A stretch of DNA of 64,000 bases from Virgibacillus salarius (GCF_039521925.1 NZ_BAAACY010000008.1:1-64000); one strand, 5' to 3'; shown: positions 1 to 9,842, counted from the first letter of the stretch. Notes: a model not told the origin generated them from the letters alone. Program-made: numbers and translations.

Positions 1-86
1 TCAAAATAACTACTTGGCTTAACGCAGTCATTGCACTGATTTTATACTTTCTTATCTTTGAACAAAAGCGGCAAGCGCACGATTAA
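1..86 (+). CDS. C-terminal end of a truncated membrane protein gene
   Basis: The window opens inside a reading frame (codons from base 3) that ends at a TAA at 84-86. The last 27 residues contain a hydrophobic stretch (LNAVIALILYFLIF) followed by a short basic tail (EQKRQAHD), which is how the last membrane helix and cytoplasmic tail of a transporter typically look. The family cannot be named from so little sequence. Confidence 0.5.
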   Translation, partial: KITTWLNAVIALILYFLIFEQKRQAHD

Positions 87-419
87 AAACGTAGCGACTG
101 GAGCGAATCAACGGAGAAAAAGGAATTACGGTAAGCTAGCGCGCCGATGATGACGTATCATAGGGCGATTCATGAAGTCGCCTCGTTTCTGGGCGCTGGA
201 GCTGGACGGCTCAACACGCGCCTTTTTATCTACATGGGCAAATTTTATCATTTCCTAGGCTGCTAAAAAGGAGCTGACTTCATCAGTCAACTCCCCATCC
301 ATGCTACTGGTATATACTACCTTTCCACAGGTAGCCGTTTCTCCTGATTACTGTACACTATTTGACTATACAGAAGTTTAGCATATTTTTCGTGCTAGAT
401 GGATCTTAAAACAGTTCTA
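87..419. other. Intergenic region with GC-rich repeat-like segment
   Basis: No gene is visible. Bases 90-235 are clearly richer in G and C than the surroundings and contain strings such as GGGCGCTGGAGCTGGAC that I recognise, from memory only, as typical of dispersed intergenic repeats in Bacillaceae. The remainder holds the terminator described separately and nothing else I can identify. Confidence 0.35.
264..294 (-). terminator. Rho-independent terminator of the symporter gene
   Basis: On the minus strand an inverted repeat (GGAGTTGAC ... GTCAGCTCC, one G-T wobble) is followed directly by TTTTT. It lies about 125 bases past the stop codon of the symporter gene. Confidence 0.75.
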
Positions 420-1658
420 CTATAATGCAGATTGCTGTGCTTTTTGTTTACTATTTTTCTTATCACTTTCCGAGATAATATAGGCACAAGCTGCATCTCC
501 AGTAATATTAAGTGATGTACGTAGCATATCTAATAACCGATCAACACCAATGATTAGCGCGATGCCATCCACAGGTAAACCAACTTGTTTAAGAACCATT
601 GATAGCATAATTAAGCCTACGCCAGGTACCCCAGCTGTTCCAATACTTGCTAACGTTGCCGTTAAGACAACCATCAATAATTGACTTAATCCAAGTGGTT
701 CTGCATATACTTGAGCAATAAACACGGTAGCTACAGCCTGCATAATTGCAGTACCATCCATGTTTATCGTAGCTCCCAAAGGCTGAACAAAACTACTAAT
801 CGACTTCTTTACTCCTAACTGCTCCTGAGCCAACTTCATAGAGACAGGCAACGTTGCACTTGAGCTAGATGTACTAAACGCTACAGACATTGCAGGGAAG
901 AATGATTTATAGAATTTTAACGGACTCGCTTTTCCTAAGCCTTTGATTGCCAAACTATACGTAATTGCGCCATGCAAAATAAGTGCTACAATTACTGCTA
1001 GCATATACATGAACATAGACCCTAATGCATCTAATCCAGCATCTCCAATAGCTGAGGCAATCAATGCGAACGCACCATACGGAGCCGTTTTCATTACTGC
1101 GTTAACAAGGAAGATAAGGATTTCATTTGCTTGTTCAAATAAACTACGAATCCCACTTGTTTTTTCCCCCAATACTGCTAGTGAAACCCCTATAAATATG
1201 GCAAAAGCAATGATTTGCAGCATATTTCCAGTAGACATTGCTTCGATTGGATTTTCGGGAATTATCTGAACTAATGTATCCATAATAGGTGGTGCTGCTT
1301 GTTCCTCATAGGTAACATTTTCTACATTAAATGTTCCAGCTTTACCAGGCTCTAGTAAAAATCCGACACCAAGTCCAATTACAAGAGCTACAGCAGTGGT
1401 AACTAAATAAAAGCTAACCGTTTGAATGCCGATTTTACCTAGTTTCGAAGGATCACCTAACCCAGCTGTTCCCAGGACAATGGAAACAAATACGATCGGC
1501 ACAACAATCATCATGATTAAATTTAAAAATATTTGTCCAACAGGATTTAATACATACGTATCAACAGCAGAAAATACATCGCTAGATGAAAAAGTTAAAC
1601 CTATACCTACGATGATTCCTAGTACGAGGGCAATCAGAATTTTTTTCGTTAGATTCAT
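420..1658 (-). CDS. Sodium/proton:dicarboxylate or glutamate symporter (DAACS family)
   Basis: The 412-residue protein has the features of the DAACS (SLC1-like) family: hydrophobic helices, a serine-rich re-entrant hairpin (SSSSATLPV), the NMDGT motif of TM7, a glycine-rich second hairpin (GTAGVPG) and the substrate-binding TM8 segment with DRLLDMLRTSLNITGD. Members import glutamate, aspartate or C4-dicarboxylates driven by Na+ or H+ across the cytoplasmic membrane. The ATG is preceded by AAAGGA at good spacing. Substrate cannot be decided from sequence; B. subtilis GltP, GltT and DctP are possible counterparts. It is a single-gene unit with its own terminator. Confidence 0.9.
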   Translation of the reverse strand: MNLTKKILIALVLGIIVGIGLTFSSSDVFSAVDTYVLNPVGQIFLNLIMMIVVPIVFVSIVLGTAGLGDPSKLGKIGIQTVSFYLVTTAVALVIGLGVGFLLEPGKAGTFNVENVTYEEQAAPPIMDTLVQIIPENPIEAMSTGNMLQIIAFAIFIGVSLAVLGEKTSGIRSLFEQANEILIFLVNAVMKTAPYGAFALIASAIGDAGLDALGSMFMYMLAVIVALILHGAITYSLAIKGLGKASPLKFYKSFFPAMSVAFSTSSSSATLPVSMKLAQEQLGVKKSISSFVQPLGATINMDGTAIMQAVATVFIAQVYAEPLGLSQLLMVVLTATLASIGTAGVPGVGLIMLSMVLKQVGLPVDGIALIIGVDRLLDMLRTSLNITGDAACAYIISESDKKNSKQKAQQSAL

Positions 1659-2020
1659 AGCATTCGTCCTTTCTAGTTGTATATTCGATTGTCTGAGACG
1701 ATTTGGTGAATAGAGGCTATTTGGAATGGTAGTGTAAATGCAGTGTTTACAAGGATTGAAGCTTGTAATTTTTTGAGTTGCTTTACCATTCTACCATTTT
1801 TTATGCAAAATGAATAGACCCTGTCTATATTTGTCTAAAATATACAAATTTTCTATATATATGGTTATATTACATTGGAAATTAAGAATAGGATTCGTAC
1901 GACAACTTAATTTTAAAAAAGGTATGCAAACAGCCCTTTTATCGCCAATAATAGACAAGCTATTCATCGAACAAATTCTATCAATAAGGATTGACCTCGA
2001 CGTTTTTTTATGATTTCATT
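1659..2020. other. AT-rich intergenic region between symporter and biotin genes
   Basis: This divergent promoter region carries no convincing gene. A 67-codon frame at 1810-2013 has no ribosome binding site and no recognisable protein features. A TTGACC hexamer at 1991-1996 could be a -35 element for bioA, but no clear -10 fits it. Confidence 0.5.
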
Positions 2021-2052
2021 ATTGTTAACCTTTAAAAAATATGGTTAACAAT
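2021..2052 (+). promoter_or_regulatory. BirA operator of the biotin cluster
   Basis: The perfect inverted repeat ATTGTTAACC (2021-2030) and GGTTAACAAT (2043-2052), 12 bases apart, matches the TTGTTAACC...GGTTAACAA operator bound by the biotin repressor/ligase BirA in Firmicutes. It sits 24 bases before the bioA start, so biotin excess should shut off the cluster. Confidence 0.88.
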
Positions 2053-2076
2053 AAAATGTAATATGGAGGTCTATCA

Positions 2077-3450
2077 ATGAGCAACAGTGAATTAATAGAA
2101 AAAAGTAAACGACATCTATGGCTCCCATTTACGCAAATGAAGGATTATGATCGTAATCCGTTAATTATTGAAAGTGGGCAAGGCGTTATCCTAAAAGATA
2201 CGGAAGGAAAATCCTATTATGATGGTTTTTCATCTGTATGGTTAAACGTACATGGTCATCAAAAAAAAGAATTAAATGAAGCTATTTGTAGTCAATTAGA
2301 TAAAATTGCACATTCTACACTACTTGGAATGACAAACCAGCCAGCTACTGAATTAGCAGAACAATTAGTACATATTACCCCTGATGGTCTAAATCGTATT
2401 TTTTACTCCGATAGTGGTGCAGAAGCTGTTGAAATCGCACTTAAAATGGCCTTTCAGTATTGGAGAAACCAAGGGGTTACAGGTAAAAATAAATTTGTAA
2501 CGATGAAGGACGGTTATCATGGCGATACAATTGGCGCAGTAAGTGTTGGTGCGGTAGATATTTTCCATCACGTCTACCAGCCACTTACATTTGATAGCAT
2601 CCCTGTTCCTTTTCCATATGTATATAGACATCCAAGTGGAGACCCTGAAACATGTAAAAATGAGTGCTTACTAGAACTAGAACGTACATTAGATCAGCAT
2701 CAGGATGAGCTAGCTGCCGTAACAGTCGAATCGATGATGCAAGGAGCAGGAGGAATGCGATTAATGCCTCATGGCTACTTGGCTGGTGTTGAAGCATTGT
2801 GTAAGAAATACAACGTTCTACTTATTCTCGATGAAGTAGCTACCGGATTTGGTCGAACAGGGAAAATGTTTGCCTGTGAGCATGAAGATGTAACTCCAGA
2901 CATTATGATTATCGGAAAAGGTATCACAGGAGGCTATTTACCAATTGCTGCTACTCTCTCAACAGAGCAAATATATGAGGCTTTCTATGATGATTATACA
3001 AATATGAAAACATTGTTTCATGGACATTCGTACACTGGAAATCAGTTAGGTTGCGCAGTTGCTCTTGCCAATCTGGACTTATTTAAGAAAGAACAAGTAA
3101 TTACTCGTGTGCAAGAAAACTCGAAATACCTGTACAGGGAATTAGAATGCTTCAATAAATTAGAACATGTTGGAGATATTAGACAGCTTGGTTTTATGGT
3201 AGGAATAGAACTAGTGAAAAATAAGCAAACAAAAGAACCCTTTCCTTTCGAAAAAAGAGTAGGTTATGACGTTTCCTTAAAGATGCGTCAGCTCGGTATG
3301 CTAACCCGTCCAGTGGGAGATACGATTGTTTTTATGCCGCCACTATCTAGCAAACGACAGGAATTGCGGGAAATGATAAAAATTATGGAAGCCTCTATTC
3401 AACAGATTACAGAAGAAAAATATGCACAATTGGAGACCATAAAAAAATAA
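2077..3450 (+). CDS. bioA: Adenosylmethionine/lysine--8-amino-7-oxononanoate aminotransferase
   Basis: This is a class III PLP aminotransferase of 457 residues, the normal BioA length. It starts with the BioA signature LWLPFTQMKDY, has LILDEVATGFGRTG with the PLP-pyridine aspartate at about residue 252, and the Schiff-base lysine in GKGITGG at about residue 281. The enzyme converts KAPA to 7,8-diaminopelargonate, the third step of biotin synthesis. The B. subtilis homologue (BioK) uses lysine rather than SAM as amino donor; which donor is used here cannot be read from the sequence. The start has GGAGGT eight bases upstream. First gene of the BirA-controlled cluster. Confidence 0.95.
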   Translation: MSNSELIEKSKRHLWLPFTQMKDYDRNPLIIESGQGVILKDTEGKSYYDGFSSVWLNVHGHQKKELNEAICSQLDKIAHSTLLGMTNQPATELAEQLVHITPDGLNRIFYSDSGAEAVEIALKMAFQYWRNQGVTGKNKFVTMKDGYHGDTIGAVSVGAVDIFHHVYQPLTFDSIPVPFPYVYRHPSGDPETCKNECLLELERTLDQHQDELAAVTVESMMQGAGGMRLMPHGYLAGVEALCKKYNVLLILDEVATGFGRTGKMFACEHEDVTPDIMIIGKGITGGYLPIAATLSTEQIYEAFYDDYTNMKTLFHGHSYTGNQLGCAVALANLDLFKKEQVITRVQENSKYLYRELECFNKLEHVGDIRQLGFMVGIELVKNKQTKEPFPFEKRVGYDVSLKMRQLGMLTRPVGDTIVFMPPLSSKRQELREMIKIMEASIQQITEEKYAQLETIKK

Positions 3451-3515
3451 AATCTCACATAAACGACTTCTACTACTCTACCTATATAGATCAACCAAGA
3501 AACGGAGACAAAAGT

Positions 3516-4205
3516 ATGAAATCAAAGGGATTATTTATTACAGGAACAGATACGGGTATTGGTAAAACATGTATCGGTGCTGGCATTGCCGGTGCATTAC
3601 ACAAACAAGGAATAGATGTTGGCGTTTTTAAGCCCATGTTAAGTGGAGAGAAACGGGAACACCCCCTCAGCGATCCCGCTATTCTGAAGAGATTCTCAGG
3701 AGATAGGAATACATTGGAGCAAATTACACCTTATCAATTTAAAGAGCCATTAGCACCATATGTTGCTGCCAAAAGAGAAGATCGGTTGATTTCCCTAGCA
3801 TCCATTGTCAACGCTTGGAACAGTATTAGAGATACCCATGAATTCTTCATTGTAGAAGGTGCCGGTGGAATTGCCGTTCCATTCGGTGAAAATTATCTTG
3901 CTGCCGATGTAGCTAAAGCAATTGGCTTTCCATTGTTAATTGTAGCAAGTATACATCTTGGCACCGTCAATCATACATCGTTAACTGTTCAATTCGCCAA
4001 GCATATGGGGCTTGAAATAGCTGGAATTGTTTTAAATGGATTAGATGAAGCCAAACATGGGGCAGCTGAACAAACCAATCCTGGCATTATTGAGGAGCTA
4101 ACTGGGATTCCTGTCCTTGGCATTCTACCTTGGCTCGATTCGAATAGCCCGAAACACGTGATTGAGCAAACCAAAGTGTCCATACCACTTCAAACATTCT
4201 TATAG
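3516..4205 (+). CDS. bioD: Dethiobiotin synthetase
   Basis: The 229-residue protein carries the P-loop GTDTGIGKT at residues 10-18 and the switch segment VEGAGGIAVPF typical of BioD. It closes the ureido ring of dethiobiotin from diaminopelargonate, CO2 and ATP. It lies 65 bases after bioA with a GGAG ribosome binding site, so it is probably on the same transcript. Confidence 0.95.
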   Translation: MKSKGLFITGTDTGIGKTCIGAGIAGALHKQGIDVGVFKPMLSGEKREHPLSDPAILKRFSGDRNTLEQITPYQFKEPLAPYVAAKREDRLISLASIVNAWNSIRDTHEFFIVEGAGGIAVPFGENYLAADVAKAIGFPLLIVASIHLGTVNHTSLTVQFAKHMGLEIAGIVLNGLDEAKHGAAEQTNPGIIEELTGIPVLGILPWLDSNSPKHVIEQTKVSIPLQTFL

Positions 4206-4305
4206 AGAATTATAATTTGTGGCTAATTTATTAGCCTTAGATGGAATAAACCCTTAATGACAGGTGTGTTGTTACGTTACAGGTTTTTAGACAGGAGGCT
4301 TTTAA

Positions 4306-4917
4306 TTGAAGACGCACATACGTGTTCATACCTTAGATTTGACCTTAATAGCTTTGTTTGTAGCATTAATGGGGATTGGAGCAAATATAACCACATGGGT
4401 GCCATTTTTGCAAATTGGCGGTGTACCGATAACCTTACAAACATTTTTTTGTTTCTTATCTGGTGCTCTACTTGGTAGCCGTCGGGGGGCGATTTCCATG
4501 ATCGTATACGTCCTTGTAGGGGTTATCGGTATTCCCGTATTCGCTGGCTTGAAAGGTGGACTAGGTACTATTTTTAGTCCAACCTTTGGCTTTATTATAT
4601 CGTTTATTGTTACAGCCTATATGGTAGGGAAAGTGATTGAATTTACAAGAAAACCCACTTCCCTTATCTTTGTTATTGCTTCTCTGGTGGGACTTGTATT
4701 CAATTACCTAATTGGAACGAATTATATGTATTTTTCTCTAGCATTCTTTATGGATGCTACTGAGAGTATAACTTATAGTAAGGCATGGCTAATCATGCTC
4801 GCATACTTACCAGTAGATTTACTGACAATTGGCGCTGCAGCCATGGTAGCACCAAGAATATATGATACGTTTCAGCGAACAAATCCCATAGGAATCAAAA
4901 CACGAGTAACTAACTAA
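4306..4917 (+). CDS. bioY: Biotin ECF transporter S component BioY
   Basis: This 203-residue membrane protein has about six hydrophobic segments and the BioY-type motif GGVPITLQTFFCFLSGALLG followed by YVLVGVIGIPVF. BioY binds biotin and works with the shared EcfAA'T energising module encoded elsewhere. The TTG start at 4306 is preceded by AGGAGG. Its place between bioD and bioB shows that uptake and synthesis are co-regulated. Confidence 0.93.
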   Translation: MKTHIRVHTLDLTLIALFVALMGIGANITTWVPFLQIGGVPITLQTFFCFLSGALLGSRRGAISMIVYVLVGVIGIPVFAGLKGGLGTIFSPTFGFIISFIVTAYMVGKVIEFTRKPTSLIFVIASLVGLVFNYLIGTNYMYFSLAFFMDATESITYSKAWLIMLAYLPVDLLTIGAAAMVAPRIYDTFQRTNPIGIKTRVTN

Positions 4918-4977
4918 TCTAGCAATTAGGAATAAAACTAGTTAGAAACAGATAAGAAATATTAAAGGAGGCGTACT

Positions 4978-5970
4978 ATGTTAAATTTCAATTCACTAGC
5001 AAATGCCGTATTGGAAGGATATGAAATTACAGAGGGAGAGGCCATGCAGATTTTAGAATGTCCGAATGATAAAATTCTAGACTTGCTACATAGTGCCTAT
5101 CTCATTAGAAAAACGTATTATGGCAATAAAGTAAAATTAAATACGATTATTAATACCAAGTCTGGTGCTTGCCCAGAAAATTGTGGTTATTGTGCTCAAT
5201 CAAGAGACTCGACAAATCCAATCCAAAAATATCGTATGATGCATAAGGATACCATCGTTCAAGGTGCGGAAAAAGCACACCAACTTCATTCTGGCACTTA
5301 TTGTATTGTCGCTAGTGGTCGAGGACCAACCACCCGTGAACTAAACCAAGTAACCAGTGCAGTCAAAGAAATAAAAGAAAAATATAATTTAAAAATATGC
5401 GCATGTTTAGGTATTCTAAAACCAGGACAAGCCGAACAATTAAAGGAAGCTGGTGTTGATCGATACAACCATAATATCAATACATCAAAAAATCATCATG
5501 ACAATATAACAACTAGTCACAGCTATCAGGATCGCGTTGCAACTGTCAATAAAGTAAAAGATATTGGGATTTCGCCTTGCTCTGGGGTCATTGTAGGAAT
5601 GAAGGAGACAAAAGAGGATGTTATCCAAATGGCCATTGCTTTAAAAGAATTAAATGCTGACTCTATTCCTGTTAATTTTCTGCACGCCATGGAGAGGACA
5701 TTATTAGAGGGGACAGATGAGTTAACTCCTCTTTATTGTCTAAAAGTATTATGTCTATTTCGTTTTATTAATCCTACAAAAGAAATTCGAGTTTCCGGAG
5801 GTCGTGAAGTTAATTTAAGAAGCCTTCAACCACTTGGATTATATCCAGCTAACTCCATCTTTATTGGTGATTATCTTACCACAGCCGGGCAGGAAGGAAC
5901 AAAGGACCACCAAATGCTAAAGGATCTTGGGTTTGAAATTGACTACGAAGGTAGTGAGATACCTATTTAA
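4978..5970 (+). CDS. bioB: Biotin synthase (radical SAM)
   Basis: The 330-residue protein has the radical-SAM cluster motif CPENCGYC (cysteines about 65, 69, 72) and the BioB hallmarks YNHNINTS and SGGREVNLR. It inserts sulfur into dethiobiotin to make biotin. AAAGGAGG precedes the ATG. It ends the cluster; bioF, bioW and bioI are not found here, so the pimeloyl and KAPA steps must be encoded elsewhere or fed by uptake. Confidence 0.96.
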   Translation: MLNFNSLANAVLEGYEITEGEAMQILECPNDKILDLLHSAYLIRKTYYGNKVKLNTIINTKSGACPENCGYCAQSRDSTNPIQKYRMMHKDTIVQGAEKAHQLHSGTYCIVASGRGPTTRELNQVTSAVKEIKEKYNLKICACLGILKPGQAEQLKEAGVDRYNHNINTSKNHHDNITTSHSYQDRVATVNKVKDIGISPCSGVIVGMKETKEDVIQMAIALKELNADSIPVNFLHAMERTLLEGTDELTPLYCLKVLCLFRFINPTKEIRVSGGREVNLRSLQPLGLYPANSIFIGDYLTTAGQEGTKDHQMLKDLGFEIDYEGSEIPI

Positions 5971-6361
5971 CCTTCAACGTTAACAGTTTGCTTTAAGATA
6001 TAACGGCTACCCCTACTAGCCTGTTACTTCATCTAATGTCACTTTATACCACAAAGAGACATTAAAATATCCGGAAATTTGACAGCGAAGTAAATTCAAT
6101 TGTATGAAAATATAGTGTATAAGTCTGATATGATTTATTATTTCTCAAACAATTTTTGTTGTTCTAAATTGATCAAATCATTGGTTTAACTTATGATAAA
6201 TCAATAATAACAACCGATTATTTCATATATGAATTTATAAAGGGCTAAGATTATTTAATTATTTCATTTTAAACAACAATAGAACTTTTTACCGATATAA
6301 AACTTACAATAGTTGTAGTATTATTTCACTAACTTTACAATTTTATGGAGGTACCAGATTC
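5971..6361. other. AT-rich intergenic region after bioB
   Basis: No gene is visible. A modest hairpin (AATGTC 6035-6040 pairing with GACATT 6058-6063, plus an inner CTTT/AAAG) may end the biotin transcript but lacks a T-run. A GGAGG ribosome binding site for the next gene lies near 6345. Confidence 0.5.
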
Positions 6362-7642
6362 ATGTCGAAAAAGATAATTATGCTACTCATCACAATCGTT
6401 ATTACTGCCCTCATTGTAAGTGGATGTGGCAGTGATAAAAATGAAGCAAAAGATAGTGAAGCAAATGATGCTAAAGAATCAGCCACTACAAAAGAAGACT
6501 CAAAAAATGAAGCAAAAGCAGAGGAGGAAACAAAAGAAACAGTACAACAAGAAAGTGATGGTTCAAATGATTTCTCCAAGTTAATTAGCTACATGGAAGA
6601 ACAAACAGAAGGAACTACGGAAGTGGTTTATGAAAATAATGAACCACAAACACATGAAATGGAAGGTGTAACTGTTTCATTAGATGGTTACTCACTTGTG
6701 GAGCTTAAAGATTTCCATACAGATTACGCCATTCCATTCAATGATCAAACAAATGGCGGAGTCATTGTTGCAAAATACACAGTGAAAAATGATACCGACA
6801 ACGATGCATATTATATGCCATCCTTCTATTTATCTTATACAGGAGCACAGAAATCTTTCAATAATTACCGAGATTTATTACCTGAAGAAGAACAGCTTCC
6901 TACAAAGTTGGCTCCATCTAATGACTATGTCATTAAATCAGGGGAAACGATAACTGGTTATTATACTTATCCTTTTGGTGAAGACCAATGGAAGCAAGTG
7001 CTTGCAGAATCTACTGCTACAGCAGAAGTCCCTGCACCACAAGCTAAAAAAGATGATTTCTCTTCTACCTTTGGCAAAAAAGGTACGTTTACCTTTAGTC
7101 TAAATAAAGAAGGAGCAGAAAAAGTAGAAGATAATAAAGCATTTTACCAAGACAAAGCAACTGCCGGGAATATGGGCGATAAAAAAATGCTAAGTCAAAA
7201 AGACGGAATTGGGGAAAGTGAAAAATTAGGTGATATTACGGTTACACTAGATGGTTATCAGTTTACAGAATTTAAACCAAATAAAGAAGAAGCACCACGC
7301 TTTGAGGCATTTTCTAATGGAATCGTCTTATTAACCGTGAAATTTAACATTGACAATAAAAGCGATTCTGAGGTTGCACATAGCTCCATTATGTCGAAGT
7401 TAACGGTAAATGACGGCTCTCAATATATGCTAAATGAAGGCATGTTACTTAACTATAAATACGATGATATGATTGAATCAGGTAGCGCTGGTGAATTACT
7501 CCAAATCTATACGTTAGACCAAGAACAATACGAGAAAATCTGGAAAGATAAATCATTCGAGGTTGAAATCGGACCAATGAAAGACCAAGAGGCAAATGAT
7601 ATATCAAAAGGAAAGAAAGCTACATTTACATTACCAAAATAA
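6362..7642 (+). CDS. Secreted lipoprotein with duplicated DUF5068-like domain
   Basis: The 426-residue protein has a lipoprotein signal peptide with lipobox IVSGC and lipidated cysteine at residue 22, then a charged Lys/Glu/Asp linker (about 25-70). Two related halves follow: the first begins with VTVSLDGY near residue 103 and the second with ITVTLDGY near residue 292, each continuing into a beta-rich segment that reads GG/NG-V-hydrophobic-K-V/F-N. I believe this is the DUF5068 family of Bacillaceae surface lipoproteins, but that assignment is from memory and the function is unknown. It is monocistronic with a terminator downstream. Confidence 0.8.
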   Translation: MSKKIIMLLITIVITALIVSGCGSDKNEAKDSEANDAKESATTKEDSKNEAKAEEETKETVQQESDGSNDFSKLISYMEEQTEGTTEVVYENNEPQTHEMEGVTVSLDGYSLVELKDFHTDYAIPFNDQTNGGVIVAKYTVKNDTDNDAYYMPSFYLSYTGAQKSFNNYRDLLPEEEQLPTKLAPSNDYVIKSGETITGYYTYPFGEDQWKQVLAESTATAEVPAPQAKKDDFSSTFGKKGTFTFSLNKEGAEKVEDNKAFYQDKATAGNMGDKKMLSQKDGIGESEKLGDITVTLDGYQFTEFKPNKEEAPRFEAFSNGIVLLTVKFNIDNKSDSEVAHSSIMSKLTVNDGSQYMLNEGMLLNYKYDDMIESGSAGELLQIYTLDQEQYEKIWKDKSFEVEIGPMKDQEANDISKGKKATFTLPK

Positions 7643-7665
7643 CACTGGAATATGCGAGTGATGTA

Positions 7666-7704
7666 GGAAAGTGAGCAGTCTGTTAGGAAAGCTCACTTTC
7701 CTTT
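7666..7704 (+). terminator. Terminator after the lipoprotein gene
   Basis: A perfect 11-bp inverted repeat GGAAAGTGAGC (7666-7676) and GCTCACTTTCC (7691-7701) lies 24 bases after the stop codon. The following T-run is short (TTT). Confidence 0.7.
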
Positions 7705-7849
7705 GAATTAACAAAAACTTACGAATACCCTTCAGTGCTGTTTTTATTATAGAAACACGATGTAGCCTTCGTGTAATTCTTTTTCACTGTTTAAAACGTT
7801 TACGCCTTTATCAGTGCTGTAGCTAAAAAAATTACATAAATGAAGTATA

Positions 7850-8242
7850 TTAATCTAGTGAGTTTTTTATTAATTTAAATCGTTCATTGATCATGCCATG
7901 AGGGTTTATATTTTTATGTGTAACGGCTTTCGATGAAAAGCTCGCAAAATTTAATCCTGCCCCAAAAATTTGTAAAGCTCCATCAGCCAAGTTCCCTTTT
8001 TTTAATGCTTCGATACCATCTTCGATAAAATTATTGCTCTCATCTAAATGGCAATCTGCTATATATTTATCTCCCTCGTGAAATAATTTAAGGTTTTCCA
8101 AAATTTGATTAGCTGTTTTTTCTGATATATCGGCATCAATATTCATAAGCATTTCGTTTATAGGCTTAACTAGATTGCCATACAAACTATCATATGCTTC
8201 GCAGTAATCATTTATTTTTTCTCTTAGCTCTTTTGCGTTCAT
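7850..8242 (-). CDS. Hypothetical small soluble protein
   Basis: I do not recognise this 130-residue protein. It is rich in helix-forming residues, with an acidic N-terminal half and a glycine/alanine segment (GALQIFGAGLNFASFSS). The ATG follows a GGGGGG stretch that can serve as ribosome binding site. It stands alone between the lipoprotein gene and the drug exporter gene. Confidence 0.6.
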   Translation of the reverse strand: MNAKELREKINDYCEAYDSLYGNLVKPINEMLMNIDADISEKTANQILENLKLFHEGDKYIADCHLDESNNFIEDGIEALKKGNLADGALQIFGAGLNFASFSSKAVTHKNINPHGMINERFKLIKNSLD

Positions 8243-8349
8243 AATCTAACCCCCCACTATTAAATTCAATTATAGTATGCTCCGATTCATTTACTTTATC
8301 AAAACAACTGCTTAAAATACTTTCCAAAAAAAATCCTCTAAATATTTTC

Positions 8350-9792
8350 CTATCTACCTTTTCGGTTATCCTTAATTAGAAAGCAGATTATGAATGCAAA
8401 AATAACAAGTACAAAAGCAGCCATAAATCCATTATTTATCCCTTTTACCATAGCTTTAGAATATGAACCGGCTTCCGTCAAGACATGTTGACTCGTAGAG
8501 AAATTACGAACCGATATCGTCATCACGCCTACCATAATAGCTGCACCAAGTGAAGCAAATACTTGGCGTACAGTATTATTTGCTGCTGTACCATGGCTAA
8601 CTAATTTCTGAGGTAGCGCATTAATTCCAGCAGTTGCAAGTGGCATCATCGTTAGTCCCATTCCCACCATTCTTAACATATAAAAAAAGATTAGCCACCA
8701 TATGGTTGTCTCATTCGTTAGAAACATGAATGGGAATGTACCAATGAGGAGAATAGTCATTCCAACAATAGTTAACGTACGAATACCATACCTATCAAAT
8801 ATCTTTCCCGATATGGGAGAAATGATCCCTAAAACAATAGCACCAGGAAGCAGGATTAAACCTGATTGAAGTGCAGAATAGCCAAGTATTTTTTGTGTAA
8901 AAATTGGAAGTAGAATTTCAGATCCGATCATTGTCATAAAAATAATAGAGACAATAACCGTTGTTACAGCAAAGGTTCTGCTTTTAAATACACGTAGTTC
9001 CAACAAGGGCTCTTTTAATCTAAGTTGTCTTAAAGAGAACATTAATAAGATTACTATCCCTATCACGCAAGTAATCCATACAATTGAATTACTCCACCCT
9101 GTATCTCCAGCAAGGCTAATACCATATAACAATGATCCTAAACCAATACAGCTTAATACGAATGATAGAATATCCAACTTCGGTTTTGTTAGGGGAATTA
9201 CATTTTTAAGTAAATAAAATGCTAAAAATAGATTGATAACAGCCAATGGTAAAACAAAATAAAATAGATACCGCCAATGATAAACGTCAACAATCCACCC
9301 AGCTAAAGTTGGACCAATTGCCGGTGAGAAGGCGATAACAATACCAACGAGCCCCATTGCCTCTCCTCGACGATTGGCTGGGAAAACTAAAAACATCAAT
9401 GTTTGCACTAATGGAATCATTACACCTGATCCAATCGCTTGGATGATCCGTCCAAGCAACAAATGGGAAAACGTGGTGCTTAGCGCACAAATTATTGTCC
9501 CCAATATGAAGCTTCCCATTGCAATCAAATATAGTTTTCTACTTTCTATTTGATGTAATAAATAAGCAGAAGCAGGGATTAAAATTCCATTTATGAGCAT
9601 AAATGAAGTGATTAACCATTGTGCATCATAAGCAGAAACATGTAAATCCTCTATTATTTTAGGGATTGCTGTAACTAATAACGTTTGATTTAAAATAGTT
9701 AGAAATGCTCCCATTAATAAAACAACAACAAAGCCAGCTCTATTAAACGGTTTCCCATTAATGTCTACTGGCGGAGAATTAGATTCTTTCAT
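8350..9792 (-). CDS. MFS multidrug efflux transporter, DHA2 (14-TM) family
   Basis: The 480-residue protein reads as a 14-helix major facilitator of the EmrB/QacA group: MGAFLTILNQTLLVTAIPKI in TM1, the motif LLGRIIQAIGSGVMIPL and the proline/glycine-rich GIVIAFSPAIGPTLAGWIVD of motif C, characteristic of drug:H+ antiporters. It sits in the cytoplasmic membrane. The divergent TetR gene and a shared palindrome strongly suggest substrate-induced expression. Substrate unknown; B. subtilis LmrB and Mdr are of the same family. Confidence 0.9.
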   Translation of the reverse strand: MKESNSPPVDINGKPFNRAGFVVVLLMGAFLTILNQTLLVTAIPKIIEDLHVSAYDAQWLITSFMLINGILIPASAYLLHQIESRKLYLIAMGSFILGTIICALSTTFSHLLLGRIIQAIGSGVMIPLVQTLMFLVFPANRRGEAMGLVGIVIAFSPAIGPTLAGWIVDVYHWRYLFYFVLPLAVINLFLAFYLLKNVIPLTKPKLDILSFVLSCIGLGSLLYGISLAGDTGWSNSIVWITCVIGIVILLMFSLRQLRLKEPLLELRVFKSRTFAVTTVIVSIIFMTMIGSEILLPIFTQKILGYSALQSGLILLPGAIVLGIISPISGKIFDRYGIRTLTIVGMTILLIGTFPFMFLTNETTIWWLIFFYMLRMVGMGLTMMPLATAGINALPQKLVSHGTAANNTVRQVFASLGAAIMVGVMTISVRNFSTSQHVLTEAGSYSKAMVKGINNGFMAAFVLVIFAFIICFLIKDNRKGR

Positions 9793-9826
9793 TATTATTC
9801 ACACCTTTTTACTTTAGTTTATTTTT

Positions 9827-9842
9827 TTATACTTAAGTATAA
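9827..9842. promoter_or_regulatory. Palindromic operator between exporter and TetR genes
   Basis: The perfect 16-bp palindrome TTATACTTAAGTATAA sits midway between the divergent exporter and regulator genes, just upstream of the TATAAT at 9866-9871 that probably serves the regulator. It is the obvious candidate TetR binding site. Confidence 0.65.

Noticed and set aside
1810..2013. 67-codon frame upstream of bioA
   Set aside because: No ribosome binding site, no recognisable protein pattern, and it ends in the bioA promoter region.
6035..6063. Terminator after bioB
   Set aside because: The hairpin is short with a mismatch and lacks a T-run; mentioned but not called as a terminator.
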